From DATJFH01 sp035495815 (GTDB taxonomy: Bacteria; Acidobacteriota; Terriglobia; Bryobacterales; Bryobacteraceae), in assembly GCA_035495815.1 (NCBI GenBank), contig DATJFH010000301.1:1-39822 (forward strand): a stretch of 39,822 bases of DNA, written 5' to 3'. Below, one piece after another: positions 1-8,809 of this stretch (positions within the stretch are counted from its first letter, which is position 1; the number at the start of each line of letters is the position of its first letter). Below the pieces are notes generated by a model. That model did not search any database, was not told the origin of the DNA, and worked only from the letters and a program-made list of their open reading frames with translations. The translations under genes and the position numbers were made by a program.

Positions 1-721
1 TCTTGTCGGCGATGGAAGCGAACCGGTCCAGGTACACCTGGGTCGCCTGCAGCGGACCGTGCGGCGCGTTGAACGCCAGATAAAGAAAGAACGGATCGCG
101 CGTGTGCCGGGTGACGAACGCCGCGGCCTCGCGGCCCAAGGCGGTGGTCAGGTATTCTTTTTCTGCGATCGCCTTGCCGTCCTCGCGGTGAATGGGGAGC
201 AGGTGCTCGTACTTTGTCTGGTTCGCCGATCCGGGATCGAGATAATCGTGCCCGCCGCCGACGAAGCCGTACATCTCGCGGAAGCCGCGCCGGGTGGGAT
301 GAAAACGCGGGTGCGAACCGAGGTGCCACTTGCCCACCAGGCCGGTCTTGTAACCGATGTCCGACAGCGCGTTCGCCAGGGTCGTCTCCGTGAGAGGAAG
401 CCCGGCGACCTGGTCCTCGACGCTGAAGAACATGTTGTTCTCATGGCCGAAGCGCTGCTGGTACCGGCCCGTCATCAGGCCCGCCCGGGTGGGACTGCAG
501 AACGGGTGCGAAACATATCCGGACGTGAAGCGGACGCCGGTACGGGCCAGCGAGTCCAGGTGAGGCGTAGGAATGTCGGAGCTGCCCTGAAAGCCGAGGT
601 CGGCGAAGCCGAGATCGTCCGCCACGATGAGGACAATATTCGGAGGCCGCGCGGACTGAGCCGCGCCAAGCCCGCAGGACGCTGCGCCGCCGGCGGTTTT
701 GAGAAAATCCCGGCGATTCAC
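1..721 (-). CDS. Sulfatase, Tat-exported (C-terminus cut by the window edge)
   Basis: Family S1 arylsulfatase-type hydrolase that would cleave sulfate esters outside the cytoplasm. About 240 N-terminal residues are visible. The N-terminus has the twin-arginine pattern RRDFLK (residues 3-8). The metal-binding DD is at 35-36. The maturation motif CSPTR is at 75-79; its Cys75 would be converted to formylglycine. A GKWHLG block is at 130-135. The start is GTG at 721-719, which overlaps the TGA stop of the upstream DUF1501 gene by 4 bases (GTGA), so the two are probably translationally coupled. It is the last visible gene of a cluster with PPC, DUF1549/DUF1553 and DUF1501 proteins. The natural substrate, perhaps a sulfated polysaccharide, cannot be read from the sequence, and the C-terminal half lies outside the window. 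Confidence 0.93.
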   Translation of the reverse strand, partial: MNRRDFLKTAGGAASCGLGAAQSARPPNIVLIVADDLGFADLGFQGSSDIPTPHLDSLARTGVRFTSGYVSHPFCSPTRAGLMTGRYQQRFGHENNMFFSVEDQVAGLPLTETTLANALSDIGYKTGLVGKWHLGSHPRFHPTRRGFREMYGFVGGGHDYLDPGSANQTKYEHLLPIHREDGKAIAEKEYLTTALGREAAAFVTRHTRDPFFLYLAFNAPHGPLQATQVYLDRFASIADK

Positions 722-2025
722 GCCAGGAGTTCCTGCACGGGGGAGCCGGTCCGGTCGTCCAGCGAATTGGCGATCTTGACCGGGCGGCCGATGGGACTCA
801 TGTACTCTTTCTTCCAGTCGATGCCGAGTGTCTTGTAGATGGTGGCGTAGAGGTCGCCCATGGTCACCACCCGATCCGCGACGTTGTGCCCGCGCGCATC
901 GCTCGCTCCCACCACCTGTCCGGTCTTGATCCCCGCGCCCGAGAGCGCCAGCGACCAGCAGTTCGGCCAGTGATCGCGGCCGAGGTTGGGATTGATGGTC
1001 GGCGTGCGGCCGAACTCGCCCATGGCGATGACCAGCGTCGAATCCAGCAGACCGCGTTCGTCGAGGTCCTCGACCAATGCCGTGAGAGTGCGGTCGAGAG
1101 GCGGAGTCAGACGGTCGCGGTGGCCCTTGTCGTTGTCGCTGTGCGTATCCCAGGACGTGCCGTGGTAGCCCGCGGCCGTTACAAACCGGCTGCCCGCTTC
1201 CACCAGCCTGCGCGCCAGCAGCACGGACTGCCCGATGGAATCCTTGCCGTACCGCTCTTTGGTTTTGTCGGATTCTTTCGATAGATCGAAAGCGTCGCGT
1301 ACCGCGGGCGTCAGGATCATCTTCCACGCCTGAGCCGTGAAGGCGTCCATGTTGGTGTGCTCGGCGGTTTCGTTCAGCGCGCGGTAGCGGCGGTCGACCG
1401 CTTGCAAAAACGCCGACCGGCTCTCCACGGAAGCCTGTGAAACGGTTTTGGGCAGGCTCAGATCCGTCACCTCGAAGCCGGGCTTGCTCGGGTCGGGGAT
1501 GCACATCGGATCGTAATCGCCGCCAAGGAAGGAAGCGCGGAAGTATTCCTCATACTGGCGGGAGCGGTCCCACTTCGGCACCAGCACGTGAGCGGGCACC
1601 GCGTTGCGCGAGCCCATTTCCTTGGTGATGATCGACCCGAGGCTCGGAAACTGCATCGCCGGATTGACCTCGTGACCGGTAATGGCGTAATGGGTCGCCT
1701 GGGGATGGTCCGTGCCCCGCGTATGCATGGACCGCACTAGGGCGAACTTGTCCATGCGCCTGGCGATCTTCGGCAGCAGCTCCGAAATCTGAATCCCGGG
1801 GACATTGGTCGAGATCGGCTTGAAGTTGCTGTTTGTCTTGGGGTCCCACGTGTCGATATGGCTGGGACCGCCTTCGAGCCAGAACAGGATAACGGCTTTC
1901 GCCTTCCCTTCCGGCGCTTTGGCCGCGGCTGCGGCCGACAGGTACTCGTTCAGCGAGAGGCCGAGAAACCCAAGCGAACCCACATTCAGGAAACTTCGGC
2001 GGCAAATCGGATGTCGAGTCAACAT
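718..2025 (-). CDS. DUF1501 family secreted protein
   Basis: A 435-residue DUF1501 protein. The family is related in fold to sulfatases and alkaline phosphatases and is abundant in Planctomycetes and Solibacter-like Acidobacteria; its reaction is unknown. The N-terminus carries a twin-arginine leader (RRSFL, residues 9-13). The family block GGPSHIDTWDPK follows at about 52-63, and a GEFGRTP block plus GRDHWP lie in the C-terminal third. The start ATG at 2025-2023 is set by a strong Shine-Dalgarno AGGAGGG at 2031-2037. The gene lies 16 bases downstream of the DUF1549/DUF1553 gene and overlaps the sulfatase start by 4 bases. Pairing with a DUF1549/DUF1553 partner is the usual arrangement for this family and suggests a joint exported function. 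Confidence 0.93.
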   Translation of the reverse strand: MLTRHPICRRSFLNVGSLGFLGLSLNEYLSAAAAAKAPEGKAKAVILFWLEGGPSHIDTWDPKTNSNFKPISTNVPGIQISELLPKIARRMDKFALVRSMHTRGTDHPQATHYAITGHEVNPAMQFPSLGSIITKEMGSRNAVPAHVLVPKWDRSRQYEEYFRASFLGGDYDPMCIPDPSKPGFEVTDLSLPKTVSQASVESRSAFLQAVDRRYRALNETAEHTNMDAFTAQAWKMILTPAVRDAFDLSKESDKTKERYGKDSIGQSVLLARRLVEAGSRFVTAAGYHGTSWDTHSDNDKGHRDRLTPPLDRTLTALVEDLDERGLLDSTLVIAMGEFGRTPTINPNLGRDHWPNCWSLALSGAGIKTGQVVGASDARGHNVADRVVTMGDLYATIYKTLGIDWKKEYMSPIGRPVKIANSLDDRTGSPVQELLA

Positions 2026-2030
2026 GCGTC

Positions 2031-2037
2031 CCCTCCT
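2031..2037 (-). promoter_or_regulatory. Strong ribosome binding site of the DUF1501 gene
   Basis: Read on the minus strand this is AGGAGGG, six bases (GACGC plus one G) before the ATG at 2025. It is much stronger than the sites of its neighbours and fixes the start codon. It may allow the DUF1501 protein to be made in excess over the gene upstream. Confidence 0.7.
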
Positions 2038-2041
2038 TACT

Positions 2042-4540
2042 CTAATGATTCTCCGCGAATTCGCGGGAGCTGATCAAGGCCCAGACAAACTCCCGCAGGC
2101 CGGCTTCACGGTCGCTGCGCCGCGCCAGCAGCGTTTTCAACGCCTGGATCTCTTCAGCCTCGGGCAGGCGGCTAAATGCCGCCAGGTAAAACTCTTCGAA
2201 AATTTTCTCGTCGGAGGCGCCGCTCTCGAGCAGCCGCGACAGCCGGCCGCCGGACGCTCCCAAGCGGTCCACATAGCTCGATCCCGCCAACACGTGCAGC
2301 GCCTGGCCCAGGTTCGGCTTCGTATTCCGCTCCGGAATAGCGCCGCGGTTCGAGCGTCCATAGAGCTCGAGGAACCGCGAGAAAAAGGTGTCGGGATCCC
2401 GCAGCTGAATCGCACGAGTTCCGGCCGGGGCCTGTCCCACCGACGTCCCGCCGCTCACCGCAGTAGAGAAAGTCTCCGGTATTCCGGTCACGTCGGCGAC
2501 TGCGTCGAGCATCACCTCCGCGTCCAGGCCGCGGGCCAGTGAGCGCGAATAATTGGTGACGTCCTCCCGATTGGTGTCATTCGGGCGGTAGGAAAGCTGG
2601 TAGGTGCGGGAGGAGACGATAGTCTTCATCAGATGGCGCAGATCGTACCCGTGGCTCCGGAAATCGGTGGCCAGGGCGGCCAGCAGCTCGGGATGAGTCG
2701 GCGGATTGGTGGAGCGGAAGTCGTCCACGGGATCGACGATGCCGCGGGCGAAGAACTGCCCCCACATCCGGTTTACAGCCGCTTCGGCGAAATATGGATG
2801 CCCGGTCATCCACCGGGCCAGCTCTTTGCGCGGATTGCCGTCCGGTGCGATCGCCAGAGGCGAGCTGTCGAGCAGCGCCGGTTTGACCGGAACCTTCGTG
2901 CGCGGGTGCAGCAGAACCATGCTGCCGCCGGCGTCCTTGGTCCCCAGATCCATATTCACGGGATGATCGATCACCACGGCGCCCATCCGCAGCAGGCGCG
3001 AGAAGAAAGCCGCCATGCCCCAAAACTGGTCCTGGCTCCAGTTCTCGTAAGGATGGTTGTGGCACTGCGCGCAATCGAGCCGGCGTCCCATGAACACGCG
3101 GACTTCCTCTGCCATGGTGTCGGCGGGCGCGCCGATCTGGTTATAGGGGAGAAAATGGCGGGTCGGCGGGCGGTATCCCTCGGCGGAGATCCGCTCGCGA
3201 GCGACTTCGTCGTAAGGCCGGTTCGACTCGACATTCGCCCGGATCCATTCCCAATATTCCTCGCTCCATTTGGGTGAAAGGCCGTTCGAAAAGATCGAAA
3301 CGCGGAAAATGTCGGCGAACCGGAAGGTCCAGTAGTCCACGAACTCGGGGGACCCGATCAGCGTGTCGATCAACTTTTCCCGCTTCTTCGGATCCTTGTC
3401 GGCCAGGAATTCGCGCACCCGGTCCGGCGGCGGCAGCGTGCCTGTCAGGTCGAGGCAGACGCGGCGCAGGAATTCCGAGTCGCCGGCCAGTTCGGACGGT
3501 ACGATCTGAAATTTTCGCAGCTTCCCGAAGACATGCTCGTCGATGAAGTTCGCGCGGGGAACTTTCGGATAATTCCGTACCGGCGGCCCGATCACGCCCA
3601 CTCCCGCGCTCGCCACCAGCCCGGCGGCGCGGACCAGGATGGAGGTCTCCCCACGGCGCTTCGCGCTGACCAGGCCTCCGGAAGAAACGGCGGCGATTTC
3701 GCCGTCATTCACGGTGTACATGGCCTGATGCGTATAGTCTTCGGCGTGGCCATCGGTGAAGTGTGCCGTGACCAGCAGCCGTTGCTCCGCGCCCGCGGGC
3801 ACGATCGCCGTGAGCGGGTACAATTCGAGGCGCTTCACCCTCGCTTCGGCCGTATCGCCCTTGCTGCGGTAGGGCGCTCCGTTCCGGATCCAGCCCACGA
3901 TCATTTTGTAATCGTCCGAGTCCGCTTCGAGCCGCTTGCCGCCGCCGTGCGGGACGGCCATGGTAGGCTTCAGCAACAGCAGGCTCTTCTCAGGCGCGGC
4001 CGCGTCGATGCGTGGAATCCGCTCGCCTTTCACATCTGCCGTCAACACCTGGTAGCCGCCGCCCTTGGTGATCCAGTCGTAATCATCGGCCGGGTAGAGA
4101 GCATTGGCCGAGAGCTTGAAGCCGCCCTGGCCTTTCACCCCGCCATGACACACGGCTACATTGCAGCCTTGCTTGGTGAGGATGCCGGAGATCTCCCGCA
4201 CGAAACTCACGGGGTCGGCGGCGGATGCCTGCTCGATGCGCACCGTGGATTGCGCCCGCTTGCCGGAGAGCGCCGCGGTGAGGGTAACGACGCCATCCTC
4301 GAGCGGCGCCAGCCGGCCGGCGGAAATAAGTTTCGCTTTGGCGGGATTCGAAAGCCGCCACTCCACTTGCGCGGTGACGTCGCGCTCCGTGCCGTCCGGC
4401 TCCGTAGCGGTGGCGATGAACTGCTGGGTCGCGCGGGACCCACGCAGCGACGCCTGCGCAGGCCATGTCCGCAGCGTCAGATCGCCCCCGGCCGGCCACG
4501 CCGATGCAGCCGTCAGCAGCAGGATGAGAGGCAGTCTCAT
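2042..4540 (-). CDS. DUF1549/DUF1553 protein with cytochrome-c-like motifs
   Basis: A large secreted protein of 832 residues with a signal peptide at about 1-16. A first bacterial Ig-like stretch is followed by a planctomycete-type cytochrome-like segment with C-x4-C-H (Cys126, Cys131, His132). A second Ig-like (Big_2) stretch lies at about 235-315, DUF1549 at about 330-540 with CAQCH at 490-494, and DUF1553 after that. The two Cys-Cys-His motifs could bind haem c, but the first has the unusual four-residue spacing, so haem attachment there is uncertain. The start ATG overlaps the stop of the upstream PPC gene (ATGA). Members of this family nearly always sit next to DUF1501, as here. The function is not established; an extracytoplasmic redox or polymer-degrading role is inference. 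Confidence 0.92.
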   Translation of the reverse strand: MRLPLILLLTAASAWPAGGDLTLRTWPAQASLRGSRATQQFIATATEPDGTERDVTAQVEWRLSNPAKAKLISAGRLAPLEDGVVTLTAALSGKRAQSTVRIEQASAADPVSFVREISGILTKQGCNVAVCHGGVKGQGGFKLSANALYPADDYDWITKGGGYQVLTADVKGERIPRIDAAAPEKSLLLLKPTMAVPHGGGKRLEADSDDYKMIVGWIRNGAPYRSKGDTAEARVKRLELYPLTAIVPAGAEQRLLVTAHFTDGHAEDYTHQAMYTVNDGEIAAVSSGGLVSAKRRGETSILVRAAGLVASAGVGVIGPPVRNYPKVPRANFIDEHVFGKLRKFQIVPSELAGDSEFLRRVCLDLTGTLPPPDRVREFLADKDPKKREKLIDTLIGSPEFVDYWTFRFADIFRVSIFSNGLSPKWSEEYWEWIRANVESNRPYDEVARERISAEGYRPPTRHFLPYNQIGAPADTMAEEVRVFMGRRLDCAQCHNHPYENWSQDQFWGMAAFFSRLLRMGAVVIDHPVNMDLGTKDAGGSMVLLHPRTKVPVKPALLDSSPLAIAPDGNPRKELARWMTGHPYFAEAAVNRMWGQFFARGIVDPVDDFRSTNPPTHPELLAALATDFRSHGYDLRHLMKTIVSSRTYQLSYRPNDTNREDVTNYSRSLARGLDAEVMLDAVADVTGIPETFSTAVSGGTSVGQAPAGTRAIQLRDPDTFFSRFLELYGRSNRGAIPERNTKPNLGQALHVLAGSSYVDRLGASGGRLSRLLESGASDEKIFEEFYLAAFSRLPEAEEIQALKTLLARRSDREAGLREFVWALISSREFAENH

Positions 4541-6243
4541 GGCTTTGCCACCACCATCAGTGGGAAAGATTTCTTGGACAGAACTTCGCCCTGTTTGCCA
4601 TCCACCAGAGGCCGAACCACCAGCCGCACATCCTGGGGCTGCACTGACGCGGGCGCATCCGCCGCAGCGGAGAGGACGAGCACCAGGCGTTCCGTCCGGG
4701 GAACGTATCGTTCGCGTCTGGCTGAGGGCGGTGGAGGATCCTTGTCCGGTTCGAAGTCGGCGCCTGCCATTGCCGATACCCCTGGCGGCAGGGACTCGGC
4801 GGCCACCGTGACGGCGCCCCGGAAGTCCTCCTCGCGATCGAACACGACCAGCACGGTCTTCGATTGACCGGTTTCGAGATTGAGATGATCGGTATCGATC
4901 TTCACCTGGCCTACGTGCGGAACCTGGGGACGCAGCTGTACGCGATACCGGAAATCCGCTCCCGCCAGATCTGCAGTGGCATCGCGAATCTCGACGGTGT
5001 AGTCCCCGGTGTCGCGCAGCGGAACGAGAGTCTTGGCCTGCGCCGACTTGGTGATGGCTCCCGAGCAGGCGCCGCGTCCGACCAGGACGTTGGTGGCGAC
5101 TTCCTCGCCCGCCGCGTTCAACAGGCGGACGATCGGGTTGAAATAGGGCGGAGCGGCCGCCGGTGTTTCCACCTCAATGGCGATGTCCGCCGGCTTTTCC
5201 AGATGAAAGCGGGCGCGATGGGTCTCCCCGGGCTGGACGAGGGCCCCCTCGATGGAGCCGGGGATCTTGAATACTGCGCCTTCCGGTGTCCCGCGGTAGG
5301 TCTCGATCTGTTTCCCTGCGCCAGGCTTTCCGCCGCGGGCCGCGAGTTGGCTAAGCCGTCCAGGATCGAGCCGCCGCGTCCAGGTTCGCTCTTCCCAGTT
5401 CCTGGCTGGACGCTCCGGATCCTGCGGCGCCGCTCCGGGCGTGATCTTGAGCGCATATCCGTAATCCGGCCCTCCTTGACCCGCGAACGCTTCGATCCGC
5501 AGCAGGTACGTGCCCGCGGCCTCGAAACGATGCTGCAGGTAAGCGTCGGTCGGCTTGCCGAACACCCAAACCGGCTCGTCGTTGTAGGCGATGCGCTTCA
5601 GCCGCTTGGGATCGAACCAGCTTCCACCGGCCTGGTAAATCGTGATGGATGGGTCGAAGTTGGCGACGGTGGCGGCGGACCCGGCGGCGGCGATCTGCGG
5701 GAGTCCGGAGATCACCTCGAAAGTGAGGGTCTGGCCGGCTTGCGCCTGGAAGGAATAATAATCGGTCTCACCCCGGCGCGAAAGCCGGCCGGAGTACACC
5801 GCCGGAAGCGCCGGGACCGCGACGGCAGAATCCTGGTTTTCGTGAGAGCCGGGCGGTTCGGGGTCCACGGCTGATTGCACGATGTGGATTGGCAGAGCAT
5901 TCGACACGCCGTTGCGCGTGATCACCCGAACCGGATAACGCCCCGGTCTGGCTCCAGGCGCCACCTGGACGCGCAGTTTCACTAAATCCGAGACGGTCTT
6001 TCCTCTTCCGGTCGAGGTCTGTTCGGTTTCGGCGCCTTCCACGCTGACGGCAAACGGCGCATCGCCGCTGGCCACGCCCGTCGCGCCGGCCAGTCCTGAC
6101 CCGCGCAGTATTGCGGTGAACGTGCCACCGGACTGGCCGGTGAACGGATAGATCGAAATCGCTTTTGGATCCGGGCGCGACTCGGCGAAAGCCGGCAGGC
6201 AGAGGATCGCGGTGAGTACCGGCCAAGGCGCGCGCATAAACAT
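4537..6243 (-). CDS. Secreted TIG/PPC-domain protein
   Basis: A predicted exported protein of about 568 residues and the first gene of the secreted cluster. I place the start at ATG 6243 (or ATG 6237, two codons later) because the hydrophobic signal peptide begins there and ends near an AFAES sequence. An upstream ATG at 6330 is in frame but would put about 30 non-signal-like residues in front. The N-terminal part looks like an IPT/TIG beta-sandwich. It is followed by a bacterial pre-peptidase C-terminal (PPC) type beta-domain (DYYSFQAQAGQTL and the following 100 residues), then further beta-rich sequence. No catalytic motif is visible, so a binding or scaffold role is most likely. Its stop overlaps the start of the DUF1549/DUF1553 gene by 4 bases. 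Confidence 0.8.
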   Translation of the reverse strand: MFMRAPWPVLTAILCLPAFAESRPDPKAISIYPFTGQSGGTFTAILRGSGLAGATGVASGDAPFAVSVEGAETEQTSTGRGKTVSDLVKLRVQVAPGARPGRYPVRVITRNGVSNALPIHIVQSAVDPEPPGSHENQDSAVAVPALPAVYSGRLSRRGETDYYSFQAQAGQTLTFEVISGLPQIAAAGSAATVANFDPSITIYQAGGSWFDPKRLKRIAYNDEPVWVFGKPTDAYLQHRFEAAGTYLLRIEAFAGQGGPDYGYALKITPGAAPQDPERPARNWEERTWTRRLDPGRLSQLAARGGKPGAGKQIETYRGTPEGAVFKIPGSIEGALVQPGETHRARFHLEKPADIAIEVETPAAAPPYFNPIVRLLNAAGEEVATNVLVGRGACSGAITKSAQAKTLVPLRDTGDYTVEIRDATADLAGADFRYRVQLRPQVPHVGQVKIDTDHLNLETGQSKTVLVVFDREEDFRGAVTVAAESLPPGVSAMAGADFEPDKDPPPPSARRERYVPRTERLVLVLSAAADAPASVQPQDVRLVVRPLVDGKQGEVLSKKSFPLMVVAKP

Positions 6244-6336
6244 ATCCAGTTTATCGTAACGCCGGACAGGAAATCCTACCGGCCGGCGCCCGGGGAGGCC
6301 GCGACTGAATTGAACCGTCCGGCTGCTCAAGCATCC

Positions 6337-7470
6337 CTATCCCTGAAGCGCCTGCCCCAGGTCGATGATCAGGTCATCGGCGTTCTCGAGGCCGATCGAC
6401 ATGCGCAGCAGGTTTTGCGGCGTGCGCGTCATCGCGCCCTCGATCGAAGCGCGATGCTCGATGAAGCTGTGGGGCCCTCCTAGACTGGTGGCGCGCGTGA
6501 ACAGGCGGACTCCGGACGCTACCTTCATCGCCCGGTCCCTGCCCCCGCGCACCTGAAAAGACACCATCCCGCCGAAAGCGGACATCTGACGCGCGGCCAC
6601 CTGGTGTCCGGGATGACCGGGAAGGCCCGGATAGTGCACCGCTTCCACAGCGGGGTGGGCCGCCAGAAATTCCGCGACGCGTGAAGCGTTCCCGGAGTGC
6701 GCGCGCATCCGGTAGGGCAGCGTATCGACGCCCCGCAGCGTCAGCCAGCACTCGAACGGAGACGGCACGGCGCCGCCGTATTTCTGGCTCTTCCGGGCTC
6801 GTTCGAAGAGGTAATTGTCGAAGCGGGTGACCAGCGAGCCGCCTACCACGTCGCTGTGGCCGCCGATGTACTTGGTGGTCGAATGGGTCACCATGTCGAT
6901 GCCCAGGTCGAGCGGCCGCTGGAGAATAGGGCTGGCGAAGGTTCCGTCGCAGATGCTGATGGCGCCGGCTTTTCGGGCAATCGCCGCTACTGCCGCCAGG
7001 TCCGTGATCTTCATCAGCGGATTCGAGGGGGTTTCGATCCAAACCAGCCGCGTCGAGGGGCGCGCTGCCTGTTGGACGGCGTAGAGGTCCGTCATGTCGA
7101 CATAGGTTGTCTTCAGACCTGCCTTCGCGAAGATCTCGCCGAGCACCTTCCGCAGGCCATAGTAGACATCGTCCGGCGCCAGGATGTGATCGCCCGGCTC
7201 GAGACCCTGGACCACCGCGGTGACCACCGCCAGGCCGGACGAGAACGCCAGCGCTTCCTTGCCGCCTTCGAGCGCCGCCAGACATTCCTCGAGCGCGCGG
7301 CGGTTGGGATTGTCTTCGCGGGAATAACTGTAGCTCAGCGGGTATTCACCGTCCGCGCCGCGCTCGAAAGTGGTGGAGAGATGAATGGGAGGAACAACCG
7401 CCCCGGTGGCCGGGTCGATGCGGCGTCCGGCATGCACTGCCGTGGTCTCGATTTTGTAAGGGCCGGGCAT
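6337..7470 (-). CDS. Cystathionine gamma-synthase/lyase family PLP enzyme
   Basis: A 377-residue fold-type I pyridoxal-phosphate enzyme of the Cys/Met metabolism family (cystathionine gamma-synthase, gamma-lyase, beta-lyase). Such enzymes make or break the C-S bond of cystathionine in the cytoplasm. The PLP lysine is Lys200 in STTKYIGGHSD. The Asp that pairs with the pyridine nitrogen is Asp175 in CDGTFASP, and YSREDNPNR near 50 is the usual phosphate and substrate block. Most relatives read DNTF at the Asp175 site; here the Asn is Gly. The sequence does not allow a choice between synthase and lyase. The gene starts 8 bases after the frr stop, so it may be read from the translation operon. 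Confidence 0.88.
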   Translation of the reverse strand: MPGPYKIETTAVHAGRRIDPATGAVVPPIHLSTTFERGADGEYPLSYSYSREDNPNRRALEECLAALEGGKEALAFSSGLAVVTAVVQGLEPGDHILAPDDVYYGLRKVLGEIFAKAGLKTTYVDMTDLYAVQQAARPSTRLVWIETPSNPLMKITDLAAVAAIARKAGAISICDGTFASPILQRPLDLGIDMVTHSTTKYIGGHSDVVGGSLVTRFDNYLFERARKSQKYGGAVPSPFECWLTLRGVDTLPYRMRAHSGNASRVAEFLAAHPAVEAVHYPGLPGHPGHQVAARQMSAFGGMVSFQVRGGRDRAMKVASGVRLFTRATSLGGPHSFIEHRASIEGAMTRTPQNLLRMSIGLENADDLIIDLGQALQG

Positions 7471-7478
7471 TCCGGCGC

Positions 7479-8084
7479 TTACTTGATCTCGAGGATCTCT
7501 TTCTCTTTTCCTCTGGCGGCCTGATCCAGCTTGCCCATGTAAGTATCGGTCATCTTCTGGATCTCGTCATGGGCGCGGCGATCCTCGTCCTCGGTGATGA
7601 CTTTGTCCTTGAGCAGTTTCTTCACCGACTCGTTGCCGTCGCGGCGGATGTTGCGCACGGCCACGCGATGATTCTCGGCCACGACGTGGAGTTGCTTGAC
7701 CAGGTCCTTGCGGCGCTCCTCGGTCAGGGGCGGGATCGGAATGCGGATCAGCTTGCCGTCATTCGAGGGGTTCAGGCCGAGGTTGCCGGCGCGGATAGAT
7801 TTTTCGATGACGCCGATCTGAGACACGTCCCAGGGCTGAATGGTGATCAGCGAAGGCTCGGGAACGTGCAGGTTGCCGAGTTGATTGAGCGGCGTGGGCG
7901 TGCCGTAATAATCGACCCGGATATGATCCAGAATGGCGATGGAAGCCCGCCCTGTGCGGATGGAAGCCATGTCATGCTGCAGATCGTTGACCGCTTTTTC
8001 CATGCGCGTGCGCACATTCGCCTCGACTTCCTTCACGCTCTTGAGCGCATGTGGGGCTGAATCGGAGTGAGAATCTGTCTTCAT
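7479..8084 (-). CDS. frr: Ribosome recycling factor
   Basis: A 201-residue RRF, which with EF-G splits the post-termination ribosome. The family signature is clear: RTGRAS near 44, the YYGTPTPLNQL segment near 59-69, an IRIPIPPLTEERRKDL stretch, and the C-terminal helix. The usual length is about 185, so the protein has roughly 15 extra N-terminal residues (rich in Ser, His and Asp) before the first conserved helix. An internal start without them would leave little ribosome-binding signal, so I keep the ATG at 8084. Only one base separates it from the pyrH stop, the normal order in this operon. Confidence 0.97.
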   Translation of the reverse strand: MKTDSHSDSAPHALKSVKEVEANVRTRMEKAVNDLQHDMASIRTGRASIAILDHIRVDYYGTPTPLNQLGNLHVPEPSLITIQPWDVSQIGVIEKSIRAGNLGLNPSNDGKLIRIPIPPLTEERRKDLVKQLHVVAENHRVAVRNIRRDGNESVKKLLKDKVITEDEDRRAHDEIQKMTDTYMGKLDQAARGKEKEILEIK

Positions 8085-8085
8085 A

Positions 8086-8802
8086 TCAGTTGATCAGGGT
8101 GCCGACGCTTTCTCCCATCGACATTCGCATTATATTCCCGGCCGTGTTCAAATTAAAAACGCGTATGGGAAGCTGGTTCTCCCGGCACATGGCGATGGCC
8201 GTGGAATCCATCACGCGCAATCCCTTGGACAGAACTTCCAGGTAGCTGATCTTGGAGTACATGACCGCGTCCGGAAACTCGAGGGGATCCTTGTCGTAAA
8301 CGCCGTTCACGCGCGTCGCCTTGGCGATCACTTCGGCGTGGATTTCGAGGGCGCGGAGCGTGGCCGCCGTATCGGTGGAAAAGTACGGATTCGAAGTGCC
8401 GGCCGCGAAAATGACGATGCGGCCTTTTTCCAGGTGCCGGATCGCCCGCCGCCGGATATACGGCTCGGCCACCTGATTCATTTCGATGGCGCTCATGACA
8501 CGCGTGTGAACGCCCATCTGCTCCAGCGAATCCTGCAAGGCCAGGGCGTTGATAACGGTGGCAAGCATTCCCATGTGGTCGGCGGTGACGCGGTCCATTT
8601 TTCGGGCCGCGGCGGCCACGCCCCGGAAGAAGTTGCCGCCGCCTACGACCACTCCGACCTGGACGCCCGTGCGCGCAACGTCGGCGACTTCGACCGCGAG
8701 CGACTTGACCCGTTCGGCGGCGATACCGAACTTCTCGTCGCCGGCCATCACCTCACCACTGAGTTTCAGCAGAATGCGGTTGTATCGCGCGGGTTCGGGC
8801 AT
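8086..8802 (-). CDS. pyrH: UMP kinase
   Basis: A 238-residue bacterial UMP kinase of the amino-acid-kinase fold, converting UMP plus ATP to UDP plus ADP in pyrimidine nucleotide synthesis. Recognisable blocks are RILLKLSGE at the N-terminus, VVVGGGNFFRG near 50-60, the ADHMGMLATVINALAL stretch, and GTSNPYFSTDTAA, which contributes to nucleotide binding and allostery. The length is standard. It lies 7 bases after tsf and one base before frr, as in most bacteria, so it should be co-transcribed with the translation genes. Confidence 0.97.
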   Translation of the reverse strand: MPEPARYNRILLKLSGEVMAGDEKFGIAAERVKSLAVEVADVARTGVQVGVVVGGGNFFRGVAAAARKMDRVTADHMGMLATVINALALQDSLEQMGVHTRVMSAIEMNQVAEPYIRRRAIRHLEKGRIVIFAAGTSNPYFSTDTAATLRALEIHAEVIAKATRVNGVYDKDPLEFPDAVMYSKISYLEVLSKGLRVMDSTAIAMCRENQLPIRVFNLNTAGNIMRMSMGESVGTLIN

Positions 8803-8809
8803 CGGCGCC

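Noticed and set aside
3533..4867. A 444-codon plus-strand open frame
   Set aside because: It lies inside the DUF1549/DUF1553 and PPC genes, which are supported by signal peptides and motifs; its composition is typical of a high-GC shadow.
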